A stretch of DNA of 64,000 nucleotides from positions 102,238,368 to 102,302,367 of the forward strand of contig OZ026516.1 of NCBI GenBank assembly GCA_964019695.1, read 5' to 3'. Position 1 is the stretch's first letter; every line of letters starts with the position of its first letter. This DNA is from Loripinus fragilis. Taxonomy: Eukaryota > Mollusca > Bivalvia > Lucinida > Lucinidae. This document shows positions 33,024 through 43,495 of the stretch, piece by piece. The translations under genes were made by a program, and so were the position numbers. Below the pieces are notes generated by a model that was given only the letters and a program-made list of their open reading frames with translations, was not told the origin of the DNA and made no database searches.

Positions 33024-33290
33024 AGAAATGAGGTTCATAAATAAGTGTTAAAATTCCACCACCAGGGTAATGGTTGGATACATGCAGAACGCTAAAAAAA
33101 GGGGGAGCTAAAATATCAATATTGATACTTTTTATTTCCCAATACAACTGAGAAATAAGAAGAAAGAATCCTTTGATTATCAACCAATAACCAATCTTAT
33201 CATGTAGCTATGTTAATATGTAGTGTTCAAATATTTGAGATTTTTGTAGCGTTTAAAATTAGCCCACTTAAGCTGAGTGTACTCTCCACA

Positions 33291-33503
33291 TGTGTGGATC
33301 CAGAAAGTTTTGCAAGAAGGGGTCCAACATTTGTTTAATTTATTTATTTTATACGGGGAAAGAGGATAAGCTGGCCGACATTGAATGCTGGCTTGGCAGC
33401 TTTGTCATTTTCAGGGGATTCGGACCAGTATTGCTAAGAAACCCTATATTTTTGTGATTGTTCAGGGGGGTCCGGACCCCCTGTCTTCCCTTTGGATCCG
33501 CAC
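33291..33503. mobile_element. Short MITE with TGTGTGGATCC ends
   Basis: The left end TGTGTGGATCCAGAAAG and right end CCTTTGGATCCGCACA are inverted. A central palindrome GGGGGGTCCGGACCCCCT lies at 33464-33481. The frame 33458-33685 that overlaps it is accidental. Confidence 0.55.
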
Positions 33504-33721
33504 ATACTCAAAAACCTTACCACTTTGGAAGAGTCATTTCAACTTTTAAGAGGTATCAGGTTTACCAGAAATTAGCGGTATTTAATGTACAGTGGCGACC
33601 CTGGCCTGCTCTATTAGACTATCCTGATCCTGTATTAATTCACTTAGCAAGACTACGACATGCATTGCAAGTAGCTTTCATCTAGTAGATGTAAACGTGT
33701 TAGCTCTTTACTAGATAGTGT

Positions 33722-33880
33722 TGTCTGCTGATAACATTTGCAAACAACTTGGACCCAGATCAGGCCTGACAATTGTTGGGTCTGAGCTGGACCCAAACTG
33801 TTTGATACTCTGACAGTATTCCTGAATGAAATTTTCAAAAAAGTTGATTTTGAAAAAAAAATCTGTAGACAAAAGTTTTC
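33722..33880. repeat. Hairpin repeat P, copy 2
   Basis: Starts TCTGCTGATAACATTTGCAA like 5229-5383, with inner arms GGACCCAGATCAGGCC and its complement. It shares the ATTCCTGAATGAAAT and AAAATCTGTAGACAAAAG tail. Confidence 0.6.
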
Positions 33881-34296
33881 AAAATTTCCCAGTAAGCAAA
33901 GATATACCAGGATGATTAGCAAACTTAAAATTCGCTTTAGACATTCAAGAAAGCAAAGCTGGGTTGCTGGGTGGTATAATTGAAAATTGAGATTTGTCGA
34001 AGCAAGCAGTGAATATCCTTATTGGCGTTTGCAGCGTTTGATTTTGATATGTGTTGTTAGGGAATAATCCATATCCCTAGAAAGTAATTCCTAGTATGCC
34101 AAGTCAGCATATGTTCCTACTCTGTGGTATTAAAACATGATTGCTGTCTTGTGAGATGAGGGTCGTTAAAAGGTATTTGGCTTTATAAAGTGAGCATGAT
34201 CAGTCAACTCAAACTGCACATAAATACGCTACGACAGTGGAAAGAGTACGATGGACGCATGGCTTATTGTCCTATGTTTTGTTGCGCCTTACTTTG
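33881..34296. other. Unassigned DNA
   Basis: No frame, RNA gene or repeat edge supported. Confidence 0.45.
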
Positions 34297-34412
34297 TGTC
34301 CATTCTAGTTTTGCAATCATATTGATAGAGTAGAAAGAGCTGGTTGCTTTGCTTTATTTGTCTTCCTGTTGTCTCGTGATTGTTGTGTGGCTCTTCCTTT
34401 ACTCACTATTTT
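34297..34412 (-). repeat. Module Q, copy 2 (partial)
   Basis: Minus strand has AATAGTGAGTAAAGGAAGAG and then CCACACAACAATCACGAGAC. It lacks the central EIPQSQ part but keeps the frame reading KATSSFYSINMIAKLEW, parallel to SSLFPIKMIA in copy 1. Confidence 0.65.
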
Positions 34413-34867
34413 TTATGGGTTCAAATAGCCATTTCACTGAATGAGAGGTTATCTAAAGTCCATATATATGTCATTTTATATGGAATAGGAATAATTAATT
34501 GAGGCTACTGATACTCCAAAGTTAAAACTATGCCCACCTACACTTCGATTTTACGACTGTTGAGTATACGTATTACATTGCACTAATTAAAATGCCTTTC
34601 TCCTTATATAACCGTTAAAACGCCTACAATAAAACTGGTCCAATTTTCTGAATGACCGCATGTGTTAACTGTGTAACATGTTCCGACTGCACAAGTGTAA
34701 AAGTGTGCCATAATGATCTTTTGCCCACATTAGCCAAAGACTTGAATAATATAAATATGGTATTTGAGAGTAACAGGTTGTTTTAACATATGTAACATTC
34801 GAAGTCTTGTACAAATAAACAAAATAGGCTCAAATTTCTAAACCAACAGACAGTAATATACCTGTAG
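34413..34867. other. Unassigned DNA
   Basis: AT-rich, with no supported feature. Confidence 0.45.
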
Positions 34868-35008
34868 AGTCCGTGCTCGATAAGAGTAGAGTTACGTAGT
34901 TGGTCAAGTTATGGTACTTTATTCACCTGATTGGACAAATACAAGGTTTTCTTTCATACTTCTAACTGTAAATCTGTTTCGTCACTCTACTCTTTTCGAG
35001 CACGGACT
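34868..35008. mobile_element. 141-bp MITE
   Basis: The ends AGTCCGTGCTCGATAAGAGT and CTCTTTTCGAGCACGGACT are inverted repeats of about 28 bp. Flanking TA-rich bases (CTGTAG and ACTATA) fit a TA target. Non-coding. Confidence 0.8.
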
Positions 35009-35720
35009 ATAATCATTTTTGAGATCCCATCCAATTCTTTGTTTGTAAACAGCTTTGGGCTTTTGGATGTTCGCGATGTGAGACTACCGTTACATAGCCT
35101 AACACTATGAATTTTTTTTAAGAAATTTTATGTAAGTAGAGGTGAACAAAATAAAATTTCTTGACTAACAAAAAGGGACTCACTCTTGTCATTTGAGCAA
35201 TTATAGCACACTGCCATCAACAACATTACATTTACAACTATATCATATTTACCTTACCATTTTCGTGTCAATAATTTGTCCTGAAACTGCTGCCTGTTTA
35301 TTATGTCTGCTGGATATATTCAAATGCAATCCAGAAAACTTTTACCATGGAAGCACAACATGTTATCTATTTTTTTTGCTATGAGTTACAATTACAATTA
35401 TAGAGAAGCACGAATGTTTGACAATATACGTAACGCCATTAAAAAAGCAAGTGATTTAAAGGTCCTCAACTTTTTAGGTGGGAAGGTTACAGCATTTTTT
35501 CCCCACAAATATTGGCCTAACGCCGACCTGTCAACTGGCGTGTTCAAATGTCCACTTTACTCACTTGTTACTTGTTTAACCGGAAAATGAAATTTTCATG
35601 GGATGCACGTGCAACTGGGTATCGAGAAGTCATTCAGGCGAAGTACTATGTTAAAGCTGCAAAGCTTCTTACATGTACACATTATCCGGAATAAAATCAT
35701 TCTGCTCAGACAATTCTGTA
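35009..35720. other. Unassigned DNA
   Basis: Two overlapping chance frames (35193-35384, 35303-35590). Nothing recognised, and no terminal repeat of the following Tc1-like remnant was found. Confidence 0.4.
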
Positions 35721-36722
35721 ATGAGGCTTGACAAAGTTGCTCGTGCAATAGGGCAAATTGAGACTGGATGACAACTCAAAGATTTTGCTGCAGCTATGGG
35801 CGTCAACAGGTCGACGATTACACACCTTCATCAGCGTTATGTTCAGATTGGATCAGTGGAAGATCGGTTCTGGTCAACCGCGTGTGACGTCACGATGCAC
35901 GGATGGAGCCATACGTCTAACGCATCTGAGAAGTCGGGTTCGCCCTGCAACTGAAACTGCTGATGCAACACCACGATGCCATTGGCTTCCGATAAGTCCT
36001 TAGACTGTCCGACGTCATCTTCCAGATACTGGTATTCTTTGTCGCTGACCGTACTATGGCGCGCGCTTCACAAGAGGTCATCATCTGAACTGGGCAGCTG
36101 TACACGCTCTTTGGGGACGTAATGCTTGGGAGAATATTGGATTTACAGAAGAATGTAAAGTGATGGTTGACTCCAGTGATAAACGTGACATGTTTACAGT
36201 TGTAACAGGGAACATTTTAGTGATACGTGCGTTCAAGAGGTGGATGGATGGGGTCGAGCATCTACAATGATGTAGGCAGGGATAAGTTTTAGGTGTAAAA
36301 CTAAACTGGCATTCCTTGACAATGGTTCTGAAAGAGGTGGCCGTCAACGTGCTAGTGGTGAGTTCACAGCACAGCATTACGTTGACGTCGTTTTACGGCC
36401 AGTAGCTGTGCCATACATTCGGCGTAACCAGAACATGATTCTACAAGACCTAATGTAGCGCGACTTACTGCTGACTTCATCGTCTAAACACTTTATAACT
36501 GGTCAGCATTATCAGCATACTTCGATCCAATCGAACATTGCTAGGATGACTTCAAAAACGGATAAGGAGGTTAGGTCTTGACACTGCTGACCAACTGAGG
36601 AATGCTCTACGCAGGGAATGGAGACGTGTGCCAATGCCATACATTGGAAACCTTATCCGTTCAATGAGGGCTCGTTGTAATGCTGTTTCTGCTGCTAATG
36701 AAGGGCACACACGGTTTTAGAG
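35721..36722 (+). pseudogene. Tc1/mariner-superfamily transposase remnant
   Basis: The plus strand gives, across several frameshifts and stops, FAAAMGVNRSTI and HLHQRYVQIGSVEDR (N-terminal helix-turn-helix), GQPRVTSRCTDGAIRLTHL, then RGHHLNWAAVHALWGRNAWE and a degraded first catalytic block KVMVDSSDKR (normally a D in an F-x-DES setting). The C-terminal DPIEH block (normally NPIEHLWD) lies near 36530, followed by LRNALRREWRRVPMPYIGN and IRSMRARCNA. The enzyme would cut and paste at TA sites. It is long dead. The minus frames at 35917-36377 are shadows. Confidence 0.82.
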
Positions 36723-37416
36723 ACTTGGTTACAAAAATGAAATTCGGTGGCAGAAGTTGATTTCTTAAAAAGAGTATTGCTACTGTAGTGAAATGATAAA
36801 CGATTAAATTTCAAAATTTAAGTCTGTTTTAGCTAAACATGTTGAAATGATGTTGAAAGGTAAGACGAAATTCTGTTCCTCTTTATTTATGCCATTGTAT
36901 TGCAAAAAAACTAAACCAACAGCCCCAGTTGCATTTTAATGGTTTTAGTATTTTTATTATATGAAACTTAAATTATTTCAACATCGCGTTTTCTGCATAA
37001 AACATCAAGATTTTGCCATATAAACGCGCGTCGTATTACGACGTTACTTAACTTATGATTATCGATTTAAAAACATGGCTTTAAATCCCATTTTTCTGAC
37101 CCAATTATAATACTGGAAACAGAACAACATAGTTCTGACACTCTTATATTAATAGAGAGTACCTACCCCAAACACAAATCATGTCATTTTATAGAATCGC
37201 CAAGTTAGTGCTGAGGTTTCTGTTGAGTTGATACTTTAGTCACCAGTGTTAAGATTTTAGATTACTATAACATTTTAACGGATTTAAGCGCAATTTTACT
37301 TTTAAATTTTTAGGGTTCTATTTCAACCAAATGCAAATTTCTTTTCTGCATTATACGACTTTTTATTTTGGTACAACATGTTGGAATATATCAGGTAATG
37401 ATCTTACTACGTAAAT
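36723..37416. other. Unassigned DNA
   Basis: No frame or repeat edge supported. The right terminal repeat expected for the Tc1-like remnant was not found. Confidence 0.4.
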
Positions 37417-37966
37417 GAACCGCAACACGAGATGATTCCAACAATGTGGTATGTGCGACCAGCAAAGCCTCCAGATCAGCATGCGCATACGCGCAGTCTG
37501 ACCAGAGCCTTGGCAAGTCGCTTGAATTTTCTGTGAGTGTTAAGCTATTGACTGAACATCATTTGGAGTTTCTAAGCCTTAAAGAGGGTTTAGATGGGGT
37601 ATAATGATTAGTGAATAATGGCCCTTTTTTATAACGAATAGTGAATAATGAGCCAAAAAAATAATGAATAGTGAATAATAAGAGCCTAAAAAATAATGAA
37701 TAATCCTATTTTTTTAATGAATTGAAGAAAAAAAATGAATAGTAAATAATCAGATTTCTTTGCCACCTTTCTTACTTTTAATGAATAATTGGTCTTATTT
37801 TAATGAGTAACCCAAAATTTTATGAGATGAATAATGGGTTAAATTTTTAATGAATAGTGAATACCAGACCCCCCCATCCAGACCCTCCTTAAAGGAGGCT
37901 GCGCAGGCTTGTCTGAGACTATACTTGTCAAAATGCCACATTGTTTGAAATCATATGTCGCGGCTC
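37417..37966 (+). mobile_element. MITE family M1, copy 5, split by another element
   Basis: M1 sequence from GAACCGCAACACGAGAT to GTTTCTAAGCCTTAAAG, then a 302-bp insert, then CTTAAAGGAGGCTGCGCAGG to the end CATATGTCGCGGCTC. The insert carries a clean target duplication, so the order of events is clear. Confidence 0.85.
37585..37886. mobile_element. 302-bp element with 8-bp target duplication inside M1
   Basis: CCTTAAAG is present at 37577-37584 and 37887-37894. The ends AGGGTTTAGATGGGG and CCCCATCCAGACCCT are inverted repeats. The interior is almost only variants of AATGAATAGTGAATAAT. An 8-bp duplication fits hAT-type non-autonomous elements. Confidence 0.8.
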
Positions 37967-39499
37967 ATTGTAATGATATCAAATGTCTATAAGAGTATTT
38001 AATTAATAATCATGGGCATTTTCATCAAAAACAAAATTACTAAACCCCAGCAGTATTATTTTAAGAACTATTTTCTCGTGATAGCGTTTTACTGCATCAT
38101 TTATTGAAAAACTTAGGCGGATAAAAAGTTTTCAGGAGCATCTCCGCCAACTTCCCCAAAGGGTTCTAACATCCAAGATGCTGCAGGTAGCTCTGTGCTT
38201 AGATGGACTCTTTGAATAGTTTAAGCAATGCGCAAGTAAACCGTCCAAGATGTCAGTCAAAAAGTTAAATGCACCGCCCTAATTCAATTACTAAAGCGAT
38301 GGATGGCTTGTTCAAATATATTGGAATTCGCGCCTAATTCGCTTGTGCGTTAAGCTAATGTATCATCTCAAAACCGTTCATTTCATAGCACGTGCATAAG
38401 AGAAATATTGCACGTCATGCGAAAACCTAGGCTTCATTCCTACAAATGAGTTTGGTCATATGCATGGTAAATTCTGAGTATGTTAACGTCAGTTTTACGT
38501 TGTGCACCACCTTTGAATAACGGGACATGCACCGCTTACGAATATTTTCGAGGCTACCCCTTTCTGTCACACCTATACGAGTTTTACCTGTCAATAAAAT
38601 ACTTAGAAATTTAGGACGAATTCAATTGATATCAAAATCTTCATCTATATACACAAAAATCCTTTTGAGCCACAAACACCAGACCATTCGGAGAAGTTGG
38701 CGGAAAGTCTCCTCTACAACTTTCATCGCGAACACAGTTTGCTAAAATTGAAGATAAAAAAGTTATTGCCAAAACTTTGTTCTAAAAAGTTAACAGCTAG
38801 AGTTTAGCATTAATTTTGTGTTTTGTGAAAAATGCGCATTTTTAATGGAAATTCGATTCGCTAGAAAACCGTTATCGACATTCTAGGCTATCATAGGAGT
38901 GAAAATAATTTTATAAATCAAATAATTTTTTTTGAAAACAATAAAAAAATAATATAATTTACCAGTAAGAGATTCCTTATCTCTTATAGCAACACCTTTG
39001 TTTAACATGTTAACTTCATTTATTGTATTTTTTCTTCTTCATGTTATTGCTACTAAAAAGCGAATACAATTTTCTAGACTTGCATGTACAGCTTTAAATT
39101 TACACCATGCATAATAAATGCATGGTGTGAATCTATCATGTTTAAATTACGCCATTAAAACTGACATATTTACATTACATTGTACAAGAGATTCTCTCGC
39201 TTCATTAATCTATTTGAACAGAACACTGTAGTAATTAAAACGCAAACAACTTATCGAACAGTCACCCCATTGCGAGGAAAAGACGTCCATCCATCCTTCC
39301 GTCCATTAACACAATTATCGATAGTTCACAACATTATTACGCTGTTATGTAGGCTGCGATTTTCTTCACAGTAAGGTTAAATTGAATGAACATCGCATTC
39401 ACTTAATCTCAGCTGGAAGGAAAACAGAAGGCACACCTTTAGTCTTCCCAGTAGGATGCAGATAATACTTATAAAGTGTTACCGCTCCAATACAACTGT
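37967..39499. other. Unassigned DNA
   Basis: Short frames only (38527-38745, 39180-39374). A small perfect hairpin, ACACCATGCAT/ATGCATGGTGT, lies at 39102-39128. Confidence 0.45.
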
Positions 39500-39545
39500 C
39501 TAACGCAGTGGCTCAGTCAGTAGAGCGCTAGATTGGGGATCAAAA

Positions 39546-39701
39546 CTAGTGAGTATGATCAGGAAATATCAAATTCACAAACTACAGACAAACCCGTGGC
39601 ATCGTGAGGAGGAGCCACACAACAATCACGAGACACCAGGAAGACAAACAAAGCAACCGGCTCTTTCTTCACCATCGAGATTATTGCAAAACTAGAATGT
39701 A
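39546..39701 (+). repeat. Module Q, copy 3, inserted between SINE A and B boxes
   Basis: Starts CTAGTGAGTATGATCAGGAA and ends AAACTAGAATGTA, flanked by CAAAA on both sides (39541-39545 and 39702-39706). One frame is open throughout and reads MIRKYQIHKLQTNPWHREEE and then HNNHETPGRQTKQPALSS. The overlapping frame gives SRDTRKTNKATGSFFTIEII with one stop. The two flanking CAAAA copies suggest that the module itself moved. Confidence 0.7.
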
Positions 39702-39789
39702 CAAAAGGTTGCTAGTTCGAGATTCAATGGAGTTACAGTGTTGTGTCCTTGAGCAGGACATTTGATCTGCTGCTCAGTACTGATCCCCG

Positions 39790-40013
39790 AGGTTATACAA
39801 ATTTTTTCATGCTCATCTCAACTGAGCACGAAATTTCAACTGCTCATAAAAACTAAAATACTGACAAATACAGAAGTTTCTTTAAGTCTCTCAGATGATG
39901 TATTTATCCTGCTAGGAAATGTTAAAATGCCAACAATTGTTAGCATTTTAACATTTATTAGCAGGATAAATTTCGTGCTCAGCTGAGTTGAGCATGAAAA
40001 AGTTGTATAACCT
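39790..40013 (+). mobile_element. MITE family M3, copy 2
   Basis: Starts AGGTTATACAAATTTTTTCA and ends AAAAAGTTGTATAACCT, with arms containing TGCTCA...TGAGCACGAAATTT. It shares the CAACAATTGTTAGCATTTTA core with 16249-16474. Confidence 0.82.
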
Positions 40014-40149
40014 TGGGGCCTGGTTCATGCCAGGAAATCGTTCTGATTAGACTGATTTTTTAATCACAAACAAAACTTACCCTTTGTATACTGGTGACTC
40101 CTAATGAGGTATTTGGCAAACATTGAAGCCTCAGAGATGAAATGTCGCA

Positions 40150-40281
40150 TAATGCTTACAGTGTTGTGTCCTTAAGCAACATACTTTATCCACTGCTTAG
40201 TGCGTGTTACAGTAGTGGTTCGACCCAAGGAGCACAGGAAACTGTCACATGACTGAAAAATTGTTGACTGTGACGTTAAGC
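40150..40281 (+). mobile_element. SINE body fragment
   Basis: CAGTGTTGTGTCCTTAAGCA and AGTAGTGGTTCGACCCAAGG followed by TTGTTGACTGTGACGTTAAG match the 3' body of the SINE at 17480 and 17818. The tRNA head is missing. Confidence 0.65.
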
Positions 40282-41309
40282 ATCAACACAAAGCCACTGC
40301 TAAACAATCTGTATATCGGTGACTCCTTAATGAGTAATTTGGCAAACAGTGAAGACTCAGATGAAATAATGTGACATTTCATCAGAATCTACACAGTTTG
40401 CTAAGACAAACATGATCGTAAGAGAAAAATAATTTTGGAAATTGTAACTTGTTAGTTCTCTAATTAATTGATGGACTATTGCACGTTTGTTGTATAAAAA
40501 CTTCCATTAGAGCACATGAAGGGTGAAAAAATTAAACTGCAATTGATAGGCTGATAATTTCATATCAATTTATTTAACTCGCCAAAGGCTCGGTAAATAA
40601 ATTTCATATGAAATGATCACACATGCAAGATTCTCTATTGTGGTAATACGGAGGAAAACAGAAAAGAGAGTAAAACAAAACAACAGTGTGTGAGCCAAGA
40701 AAGCTGATCATGGTTTTACCAAGCAGTAAGTGGGTAAAATAGTGACAACGTTACATGGTACAAAACTGCATTAGAATGACAACAAGGATCGACCCTCCAA
40801 CATTTAACAATGCAAGGTCGTATGAAAGATTTAACAAGAGCTGCAAGCGTGGAGAGAGATAACTGAATTGAGCAAGCACAAACAAGGCATAGCAGTTGCT
40901 TTATAGAATATAATGAGAGCCAAATCAAAAAGATAAAATATTTAATCAGGTATACCTGGGAAAGCTGACACTGGACTAGACACCCTTCATAATTATTTAG
41001 ATTGGTATTTAAGTAACGATTATCTTACTGATAGTGTTGAAAAGTTTATGACTTTGATATTTTTTAAGGAGCGAAGGTCAAACGATCTATTCAAGAATAC
41101 ATAACCATGTTTGATTCCTACTCAGAAAAATAGTAACAAAGATGTCATTACCTTCTGAGAGTTGTTACAGTTATACGGGGGTGTTCATTAGTGATTAACA
41201 ATAATGACTGCAGATGTTGAGAGTTCCAGTTAAGGTTTTGTTATATAGAAAGTTGCAAAATGCAAGAAAAATACACGCTTCTTTCAGGTGCGCAAAGGCG
41301 TGCATCAGC
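40282..41309. other. Unassigned DNA with a small palindrome
   Basis: At 40561-40612 TATTTAACTCGCCAAAGG faces CTCGGTAAATAAATTTC in a hairpin. Otherwise no supported feature. Confidence 0.4.
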
Positions 41310-41432
41310 AAGATGTTTTTTTTTGTTTGATTTGAGTCTTTACGTCCCATCAACAATCTTTCAGTTAAACAGGGACGGGTCTTCCTGGGTTGAACCAGTA
41401 CTAAGCTAAGATAAATGTGTCTTGTCAATACT
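41310..41432 (-). mobile_element. SINE body fragment (minus)
   Basis: Reverse complement of the SINE 3' body: TTGAGTCTTTACGTCCCATC, then CTTCCTGGGTTGAACCAGTA and CTAAGATAAATGTGTC. A poly(T) start (rc of an A/AAAC tail) marks its 3' end. No tRNA head. Confidence 0.75.
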
Positions 41433-42308
41433 AAAAAATCCTAAACGTGTACATCTGCATGAAATGTACTAAATATTAAACATGTGCCTTGTTTGCAAAT
41501 GTTTATGTTTACACAATTTTGGCGATTCTGTAAGTAAATTAGAACTGTCAAATGCATTTGAGTAGGTGTCTAAGCAGAACGTAAGCGAATATTACCAGAA
41601 AATACCACAATGGGGGATATAATGCCTTTTACTGGCGCGAAACATTCGCACTACATTCTGCTATAATTATAAAATTCGAAAAAGTTCTAGCTTGCAAAGA
41701 GGTTTCTGAACTTATGCGATGCATTATCACAGACCAAACTAATTTAATCGCATAAACACACAATGTGCTAATAAAGAAAAGGGCTTATGACTTGCAAAAA
41801 GTCAGAGCATAAGCAAACTTCAAGTTCAGTCACAGTGGGCCTAGCCAAAGACAAGCATCAAGTTAACATCTTAAACACATTGTAGGCACATTTTTTAAAA
41901 GAATTGATGATGTATATATGAGCAAATCTACCCATATAGCGGTTAAGCAATTTTCAGCTTTCTTGTATTCTTAAAGACATATGCGGCTATTTCCAATGCG
42001 CACCTTTTCCGCGTCTGCAAACGGGGAAAGTTGTCTGGGTCCTGTCTTTCGACCCTTAACGGATTCGGATCAACACAGCTCCGATATTCTTATGTCATAT
42101 CGGTGTTCCGACACTTTCTTCACAAAATAACTAATTAAAGTGTGTTCGAAATATCTATTGACATCTTTTCAGAACTGATCGTCTCAGCACTAAAGACAGA
42201 TAAATGTAGCTCAGTCGAAATCAAACGACGTACACAATAACCCTGGTTACGAAAACGATAGTGGCCGAGTCTACACTATTTGTATGGTTATTTCGAGCGG
42301 CGCACGAC
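41433..42308. other. Unassigned DNA
   Basis: No frame of note and no repeat edge supported. Confidence 0.45.
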
Positions 42309-42385
42309 CTGACCTCGTGGCCTAGTGGTTAGCGTGTCTGGCTACAATGCCAGAGGACCAGGATCGATTCCTGGATGCGTACATA
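42309..42385 (+). tRNA. tRNA-like sequence (probable SINE head or tRNA pseudogene)
   Basis: It has an A-box-like GTGGCCTAGTGGTTAGCG, an anticodon-like hairpin TCTGG-CTACAATG-CCAGA, and a B box, GGATCGATTCC, inside a T-arm-like CCAGG...CCTGG hairpin. The two ends (GACCTCG and TGCGTAC) do not pair as an acceptor stem, and the anticodon loop is eight bases in the simplest folding. A functional tRNA is therefore unlikely. Confidence 0.4.
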
Positions 42386-42944
42386 TTTTCAGTGTGTTCT
42401 TTCTTTCTTTTTTAACATTTTAATGCTAAATTACTTCATATACTAGTAAAATGGCATCATCAAAACGACCGAAATGGTCATCCCCGAACTTTTTATTTTG
42501 AATTACGCATGAAACCTATGGGGGTTGGGTTAACTTTGGCCCTCTAGAAAGAGAATTAGTTCGGTGACCCCGGATTTTCATTCTTTTTTCTGAAAGGTAT
42601 TATAATAGTCCATGAATTAAAAATAAATTTTCAAGATTTTCAATATCAGATTTTTTAATACATGATTTATTCTAAAAACAAATTCCATTTTTTCGACGAA
42701 TTGCCAAAATATATCATGCAGTATCTTGTCACAGCATGGAATAACAAGTAAACATGCACCTTTTCTTAAAAGTTTGAGGTCATGGGCAGTAATTTAAGTT
42801 AAAAGAAAGAAGCTGGCTGAAGATTACAACCGTTTTAGCTCGATAATTAGGACTAGTGTTATTATTTTATATTTCTAGAAAATTGGTCAAATGCTGTAAA
42901 CTTCAATACGTGATTCTGAAAAAATAAGCACGGTGACATATCCT
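42386..42944. other. Unassigned DNA
   Basis: Nothing supported. Confidence 0.45.
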
Positions 42945-43053
42945 TTTTATTTCATAAATGGATAGCCCATGCATAAAACAAACTGTATGCAAAGTATTGA
43001 ACATATTTCAATATGGGAAGTATTTAGTAGCATATGTCCTTAATGTAGATAAA
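42945..43053 (+). repeat. Second copy of the Ser/Ala/Thr-gene 3' end
   Basis: GACATATCCTTTTTATTTCA through ATGGGAAGTATTTAGTAGCA matches 29149-29265 reversed, including the SFLFHK-stop codons. The tandem repeats are not present upstream here, so only the gene end was copied, or both are ends of an unrecognised repeat. Confidence 0.7.
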
Positions 43054-43258
43054 TCAGAATTGGTGTCAGACTCAGTCCATGGCTTGACTCGTGAGAAGTA
43101 ATTGACTCGGTATTGGCAACAACACTTAATATGTTTCCAGATTCTTTTTGACAATTTTTTGGATTGTTTTAACGGGAAATCGTTTTATTACCAATTAATA
43201 TGAAGCTAGATGTTGTGTACATTCAAATTGCTTACCTATGCGAGTTACAACCTTATAT

Positions 43259-43495
43259 GAGCCAGTGCATGTGATTTCCAACAATGTGGTAATTTGACAT
43301 GTGTAGACTCGGACGAGCCTCTGCAGCCCCCCTTTTAGCTTAGAAACACCAAATGGTGTTCAGTCAGTAGCTTAACAATCATAGAATACTCAAGCGACTA
43401 GCAAAGGCTCTGATCAGACTGCGCGTATGCGCAGGCTGATCTGAGGATTTGCTGGTCGCACATACCAAATTGTTGGAAATCTCATGCACTGTCTC
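43259..43495 (-). mobile_element. MITE family M1, copy 6
   Basis: Starts GAGCCAGTGCATGTGATTTC and ends GGAAATCTCATGCACTGTCTC; the internal landmarks run in reverse order to copies 2-5. No coding sequence. Confidence 0.88.

Larger units (their letters stand above)
39500..40075 (+). mobile_element. tRNA-derived SINE interrupted by module Q and MITE M3
   Basis: An A box lies in GTGGCTCAGTCAGTAGAGCG (39507-39526). The B box GGTTGCTAGTTCGAGATTC comes only after a 156-bp insertion (39546-39701). The SINE body TGTTGTGTCCTTGAGCAGGA then follows and is interrupted again by M3 at 39790-40013. The end of the body, GGTTCATGCCAGGAA, resumes after M3. Removing both inserts gives a normal SINE of about 200 bp. 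Confidence 0.7.

Noticed and set aside
35917..36377. Minus-strand frames of 62 and 98 codons
   Set aside because: They are antisense shadows of the Tc1-like transposase remnant on the plus strand.
42309..42385. Functional tRNA gene
   Set aside because: A and B boxes and two arms are present, but the acceptor ends do not pair and the anticodon loop is irregular. It is better read as a SINE head or tRNA pseudogene.
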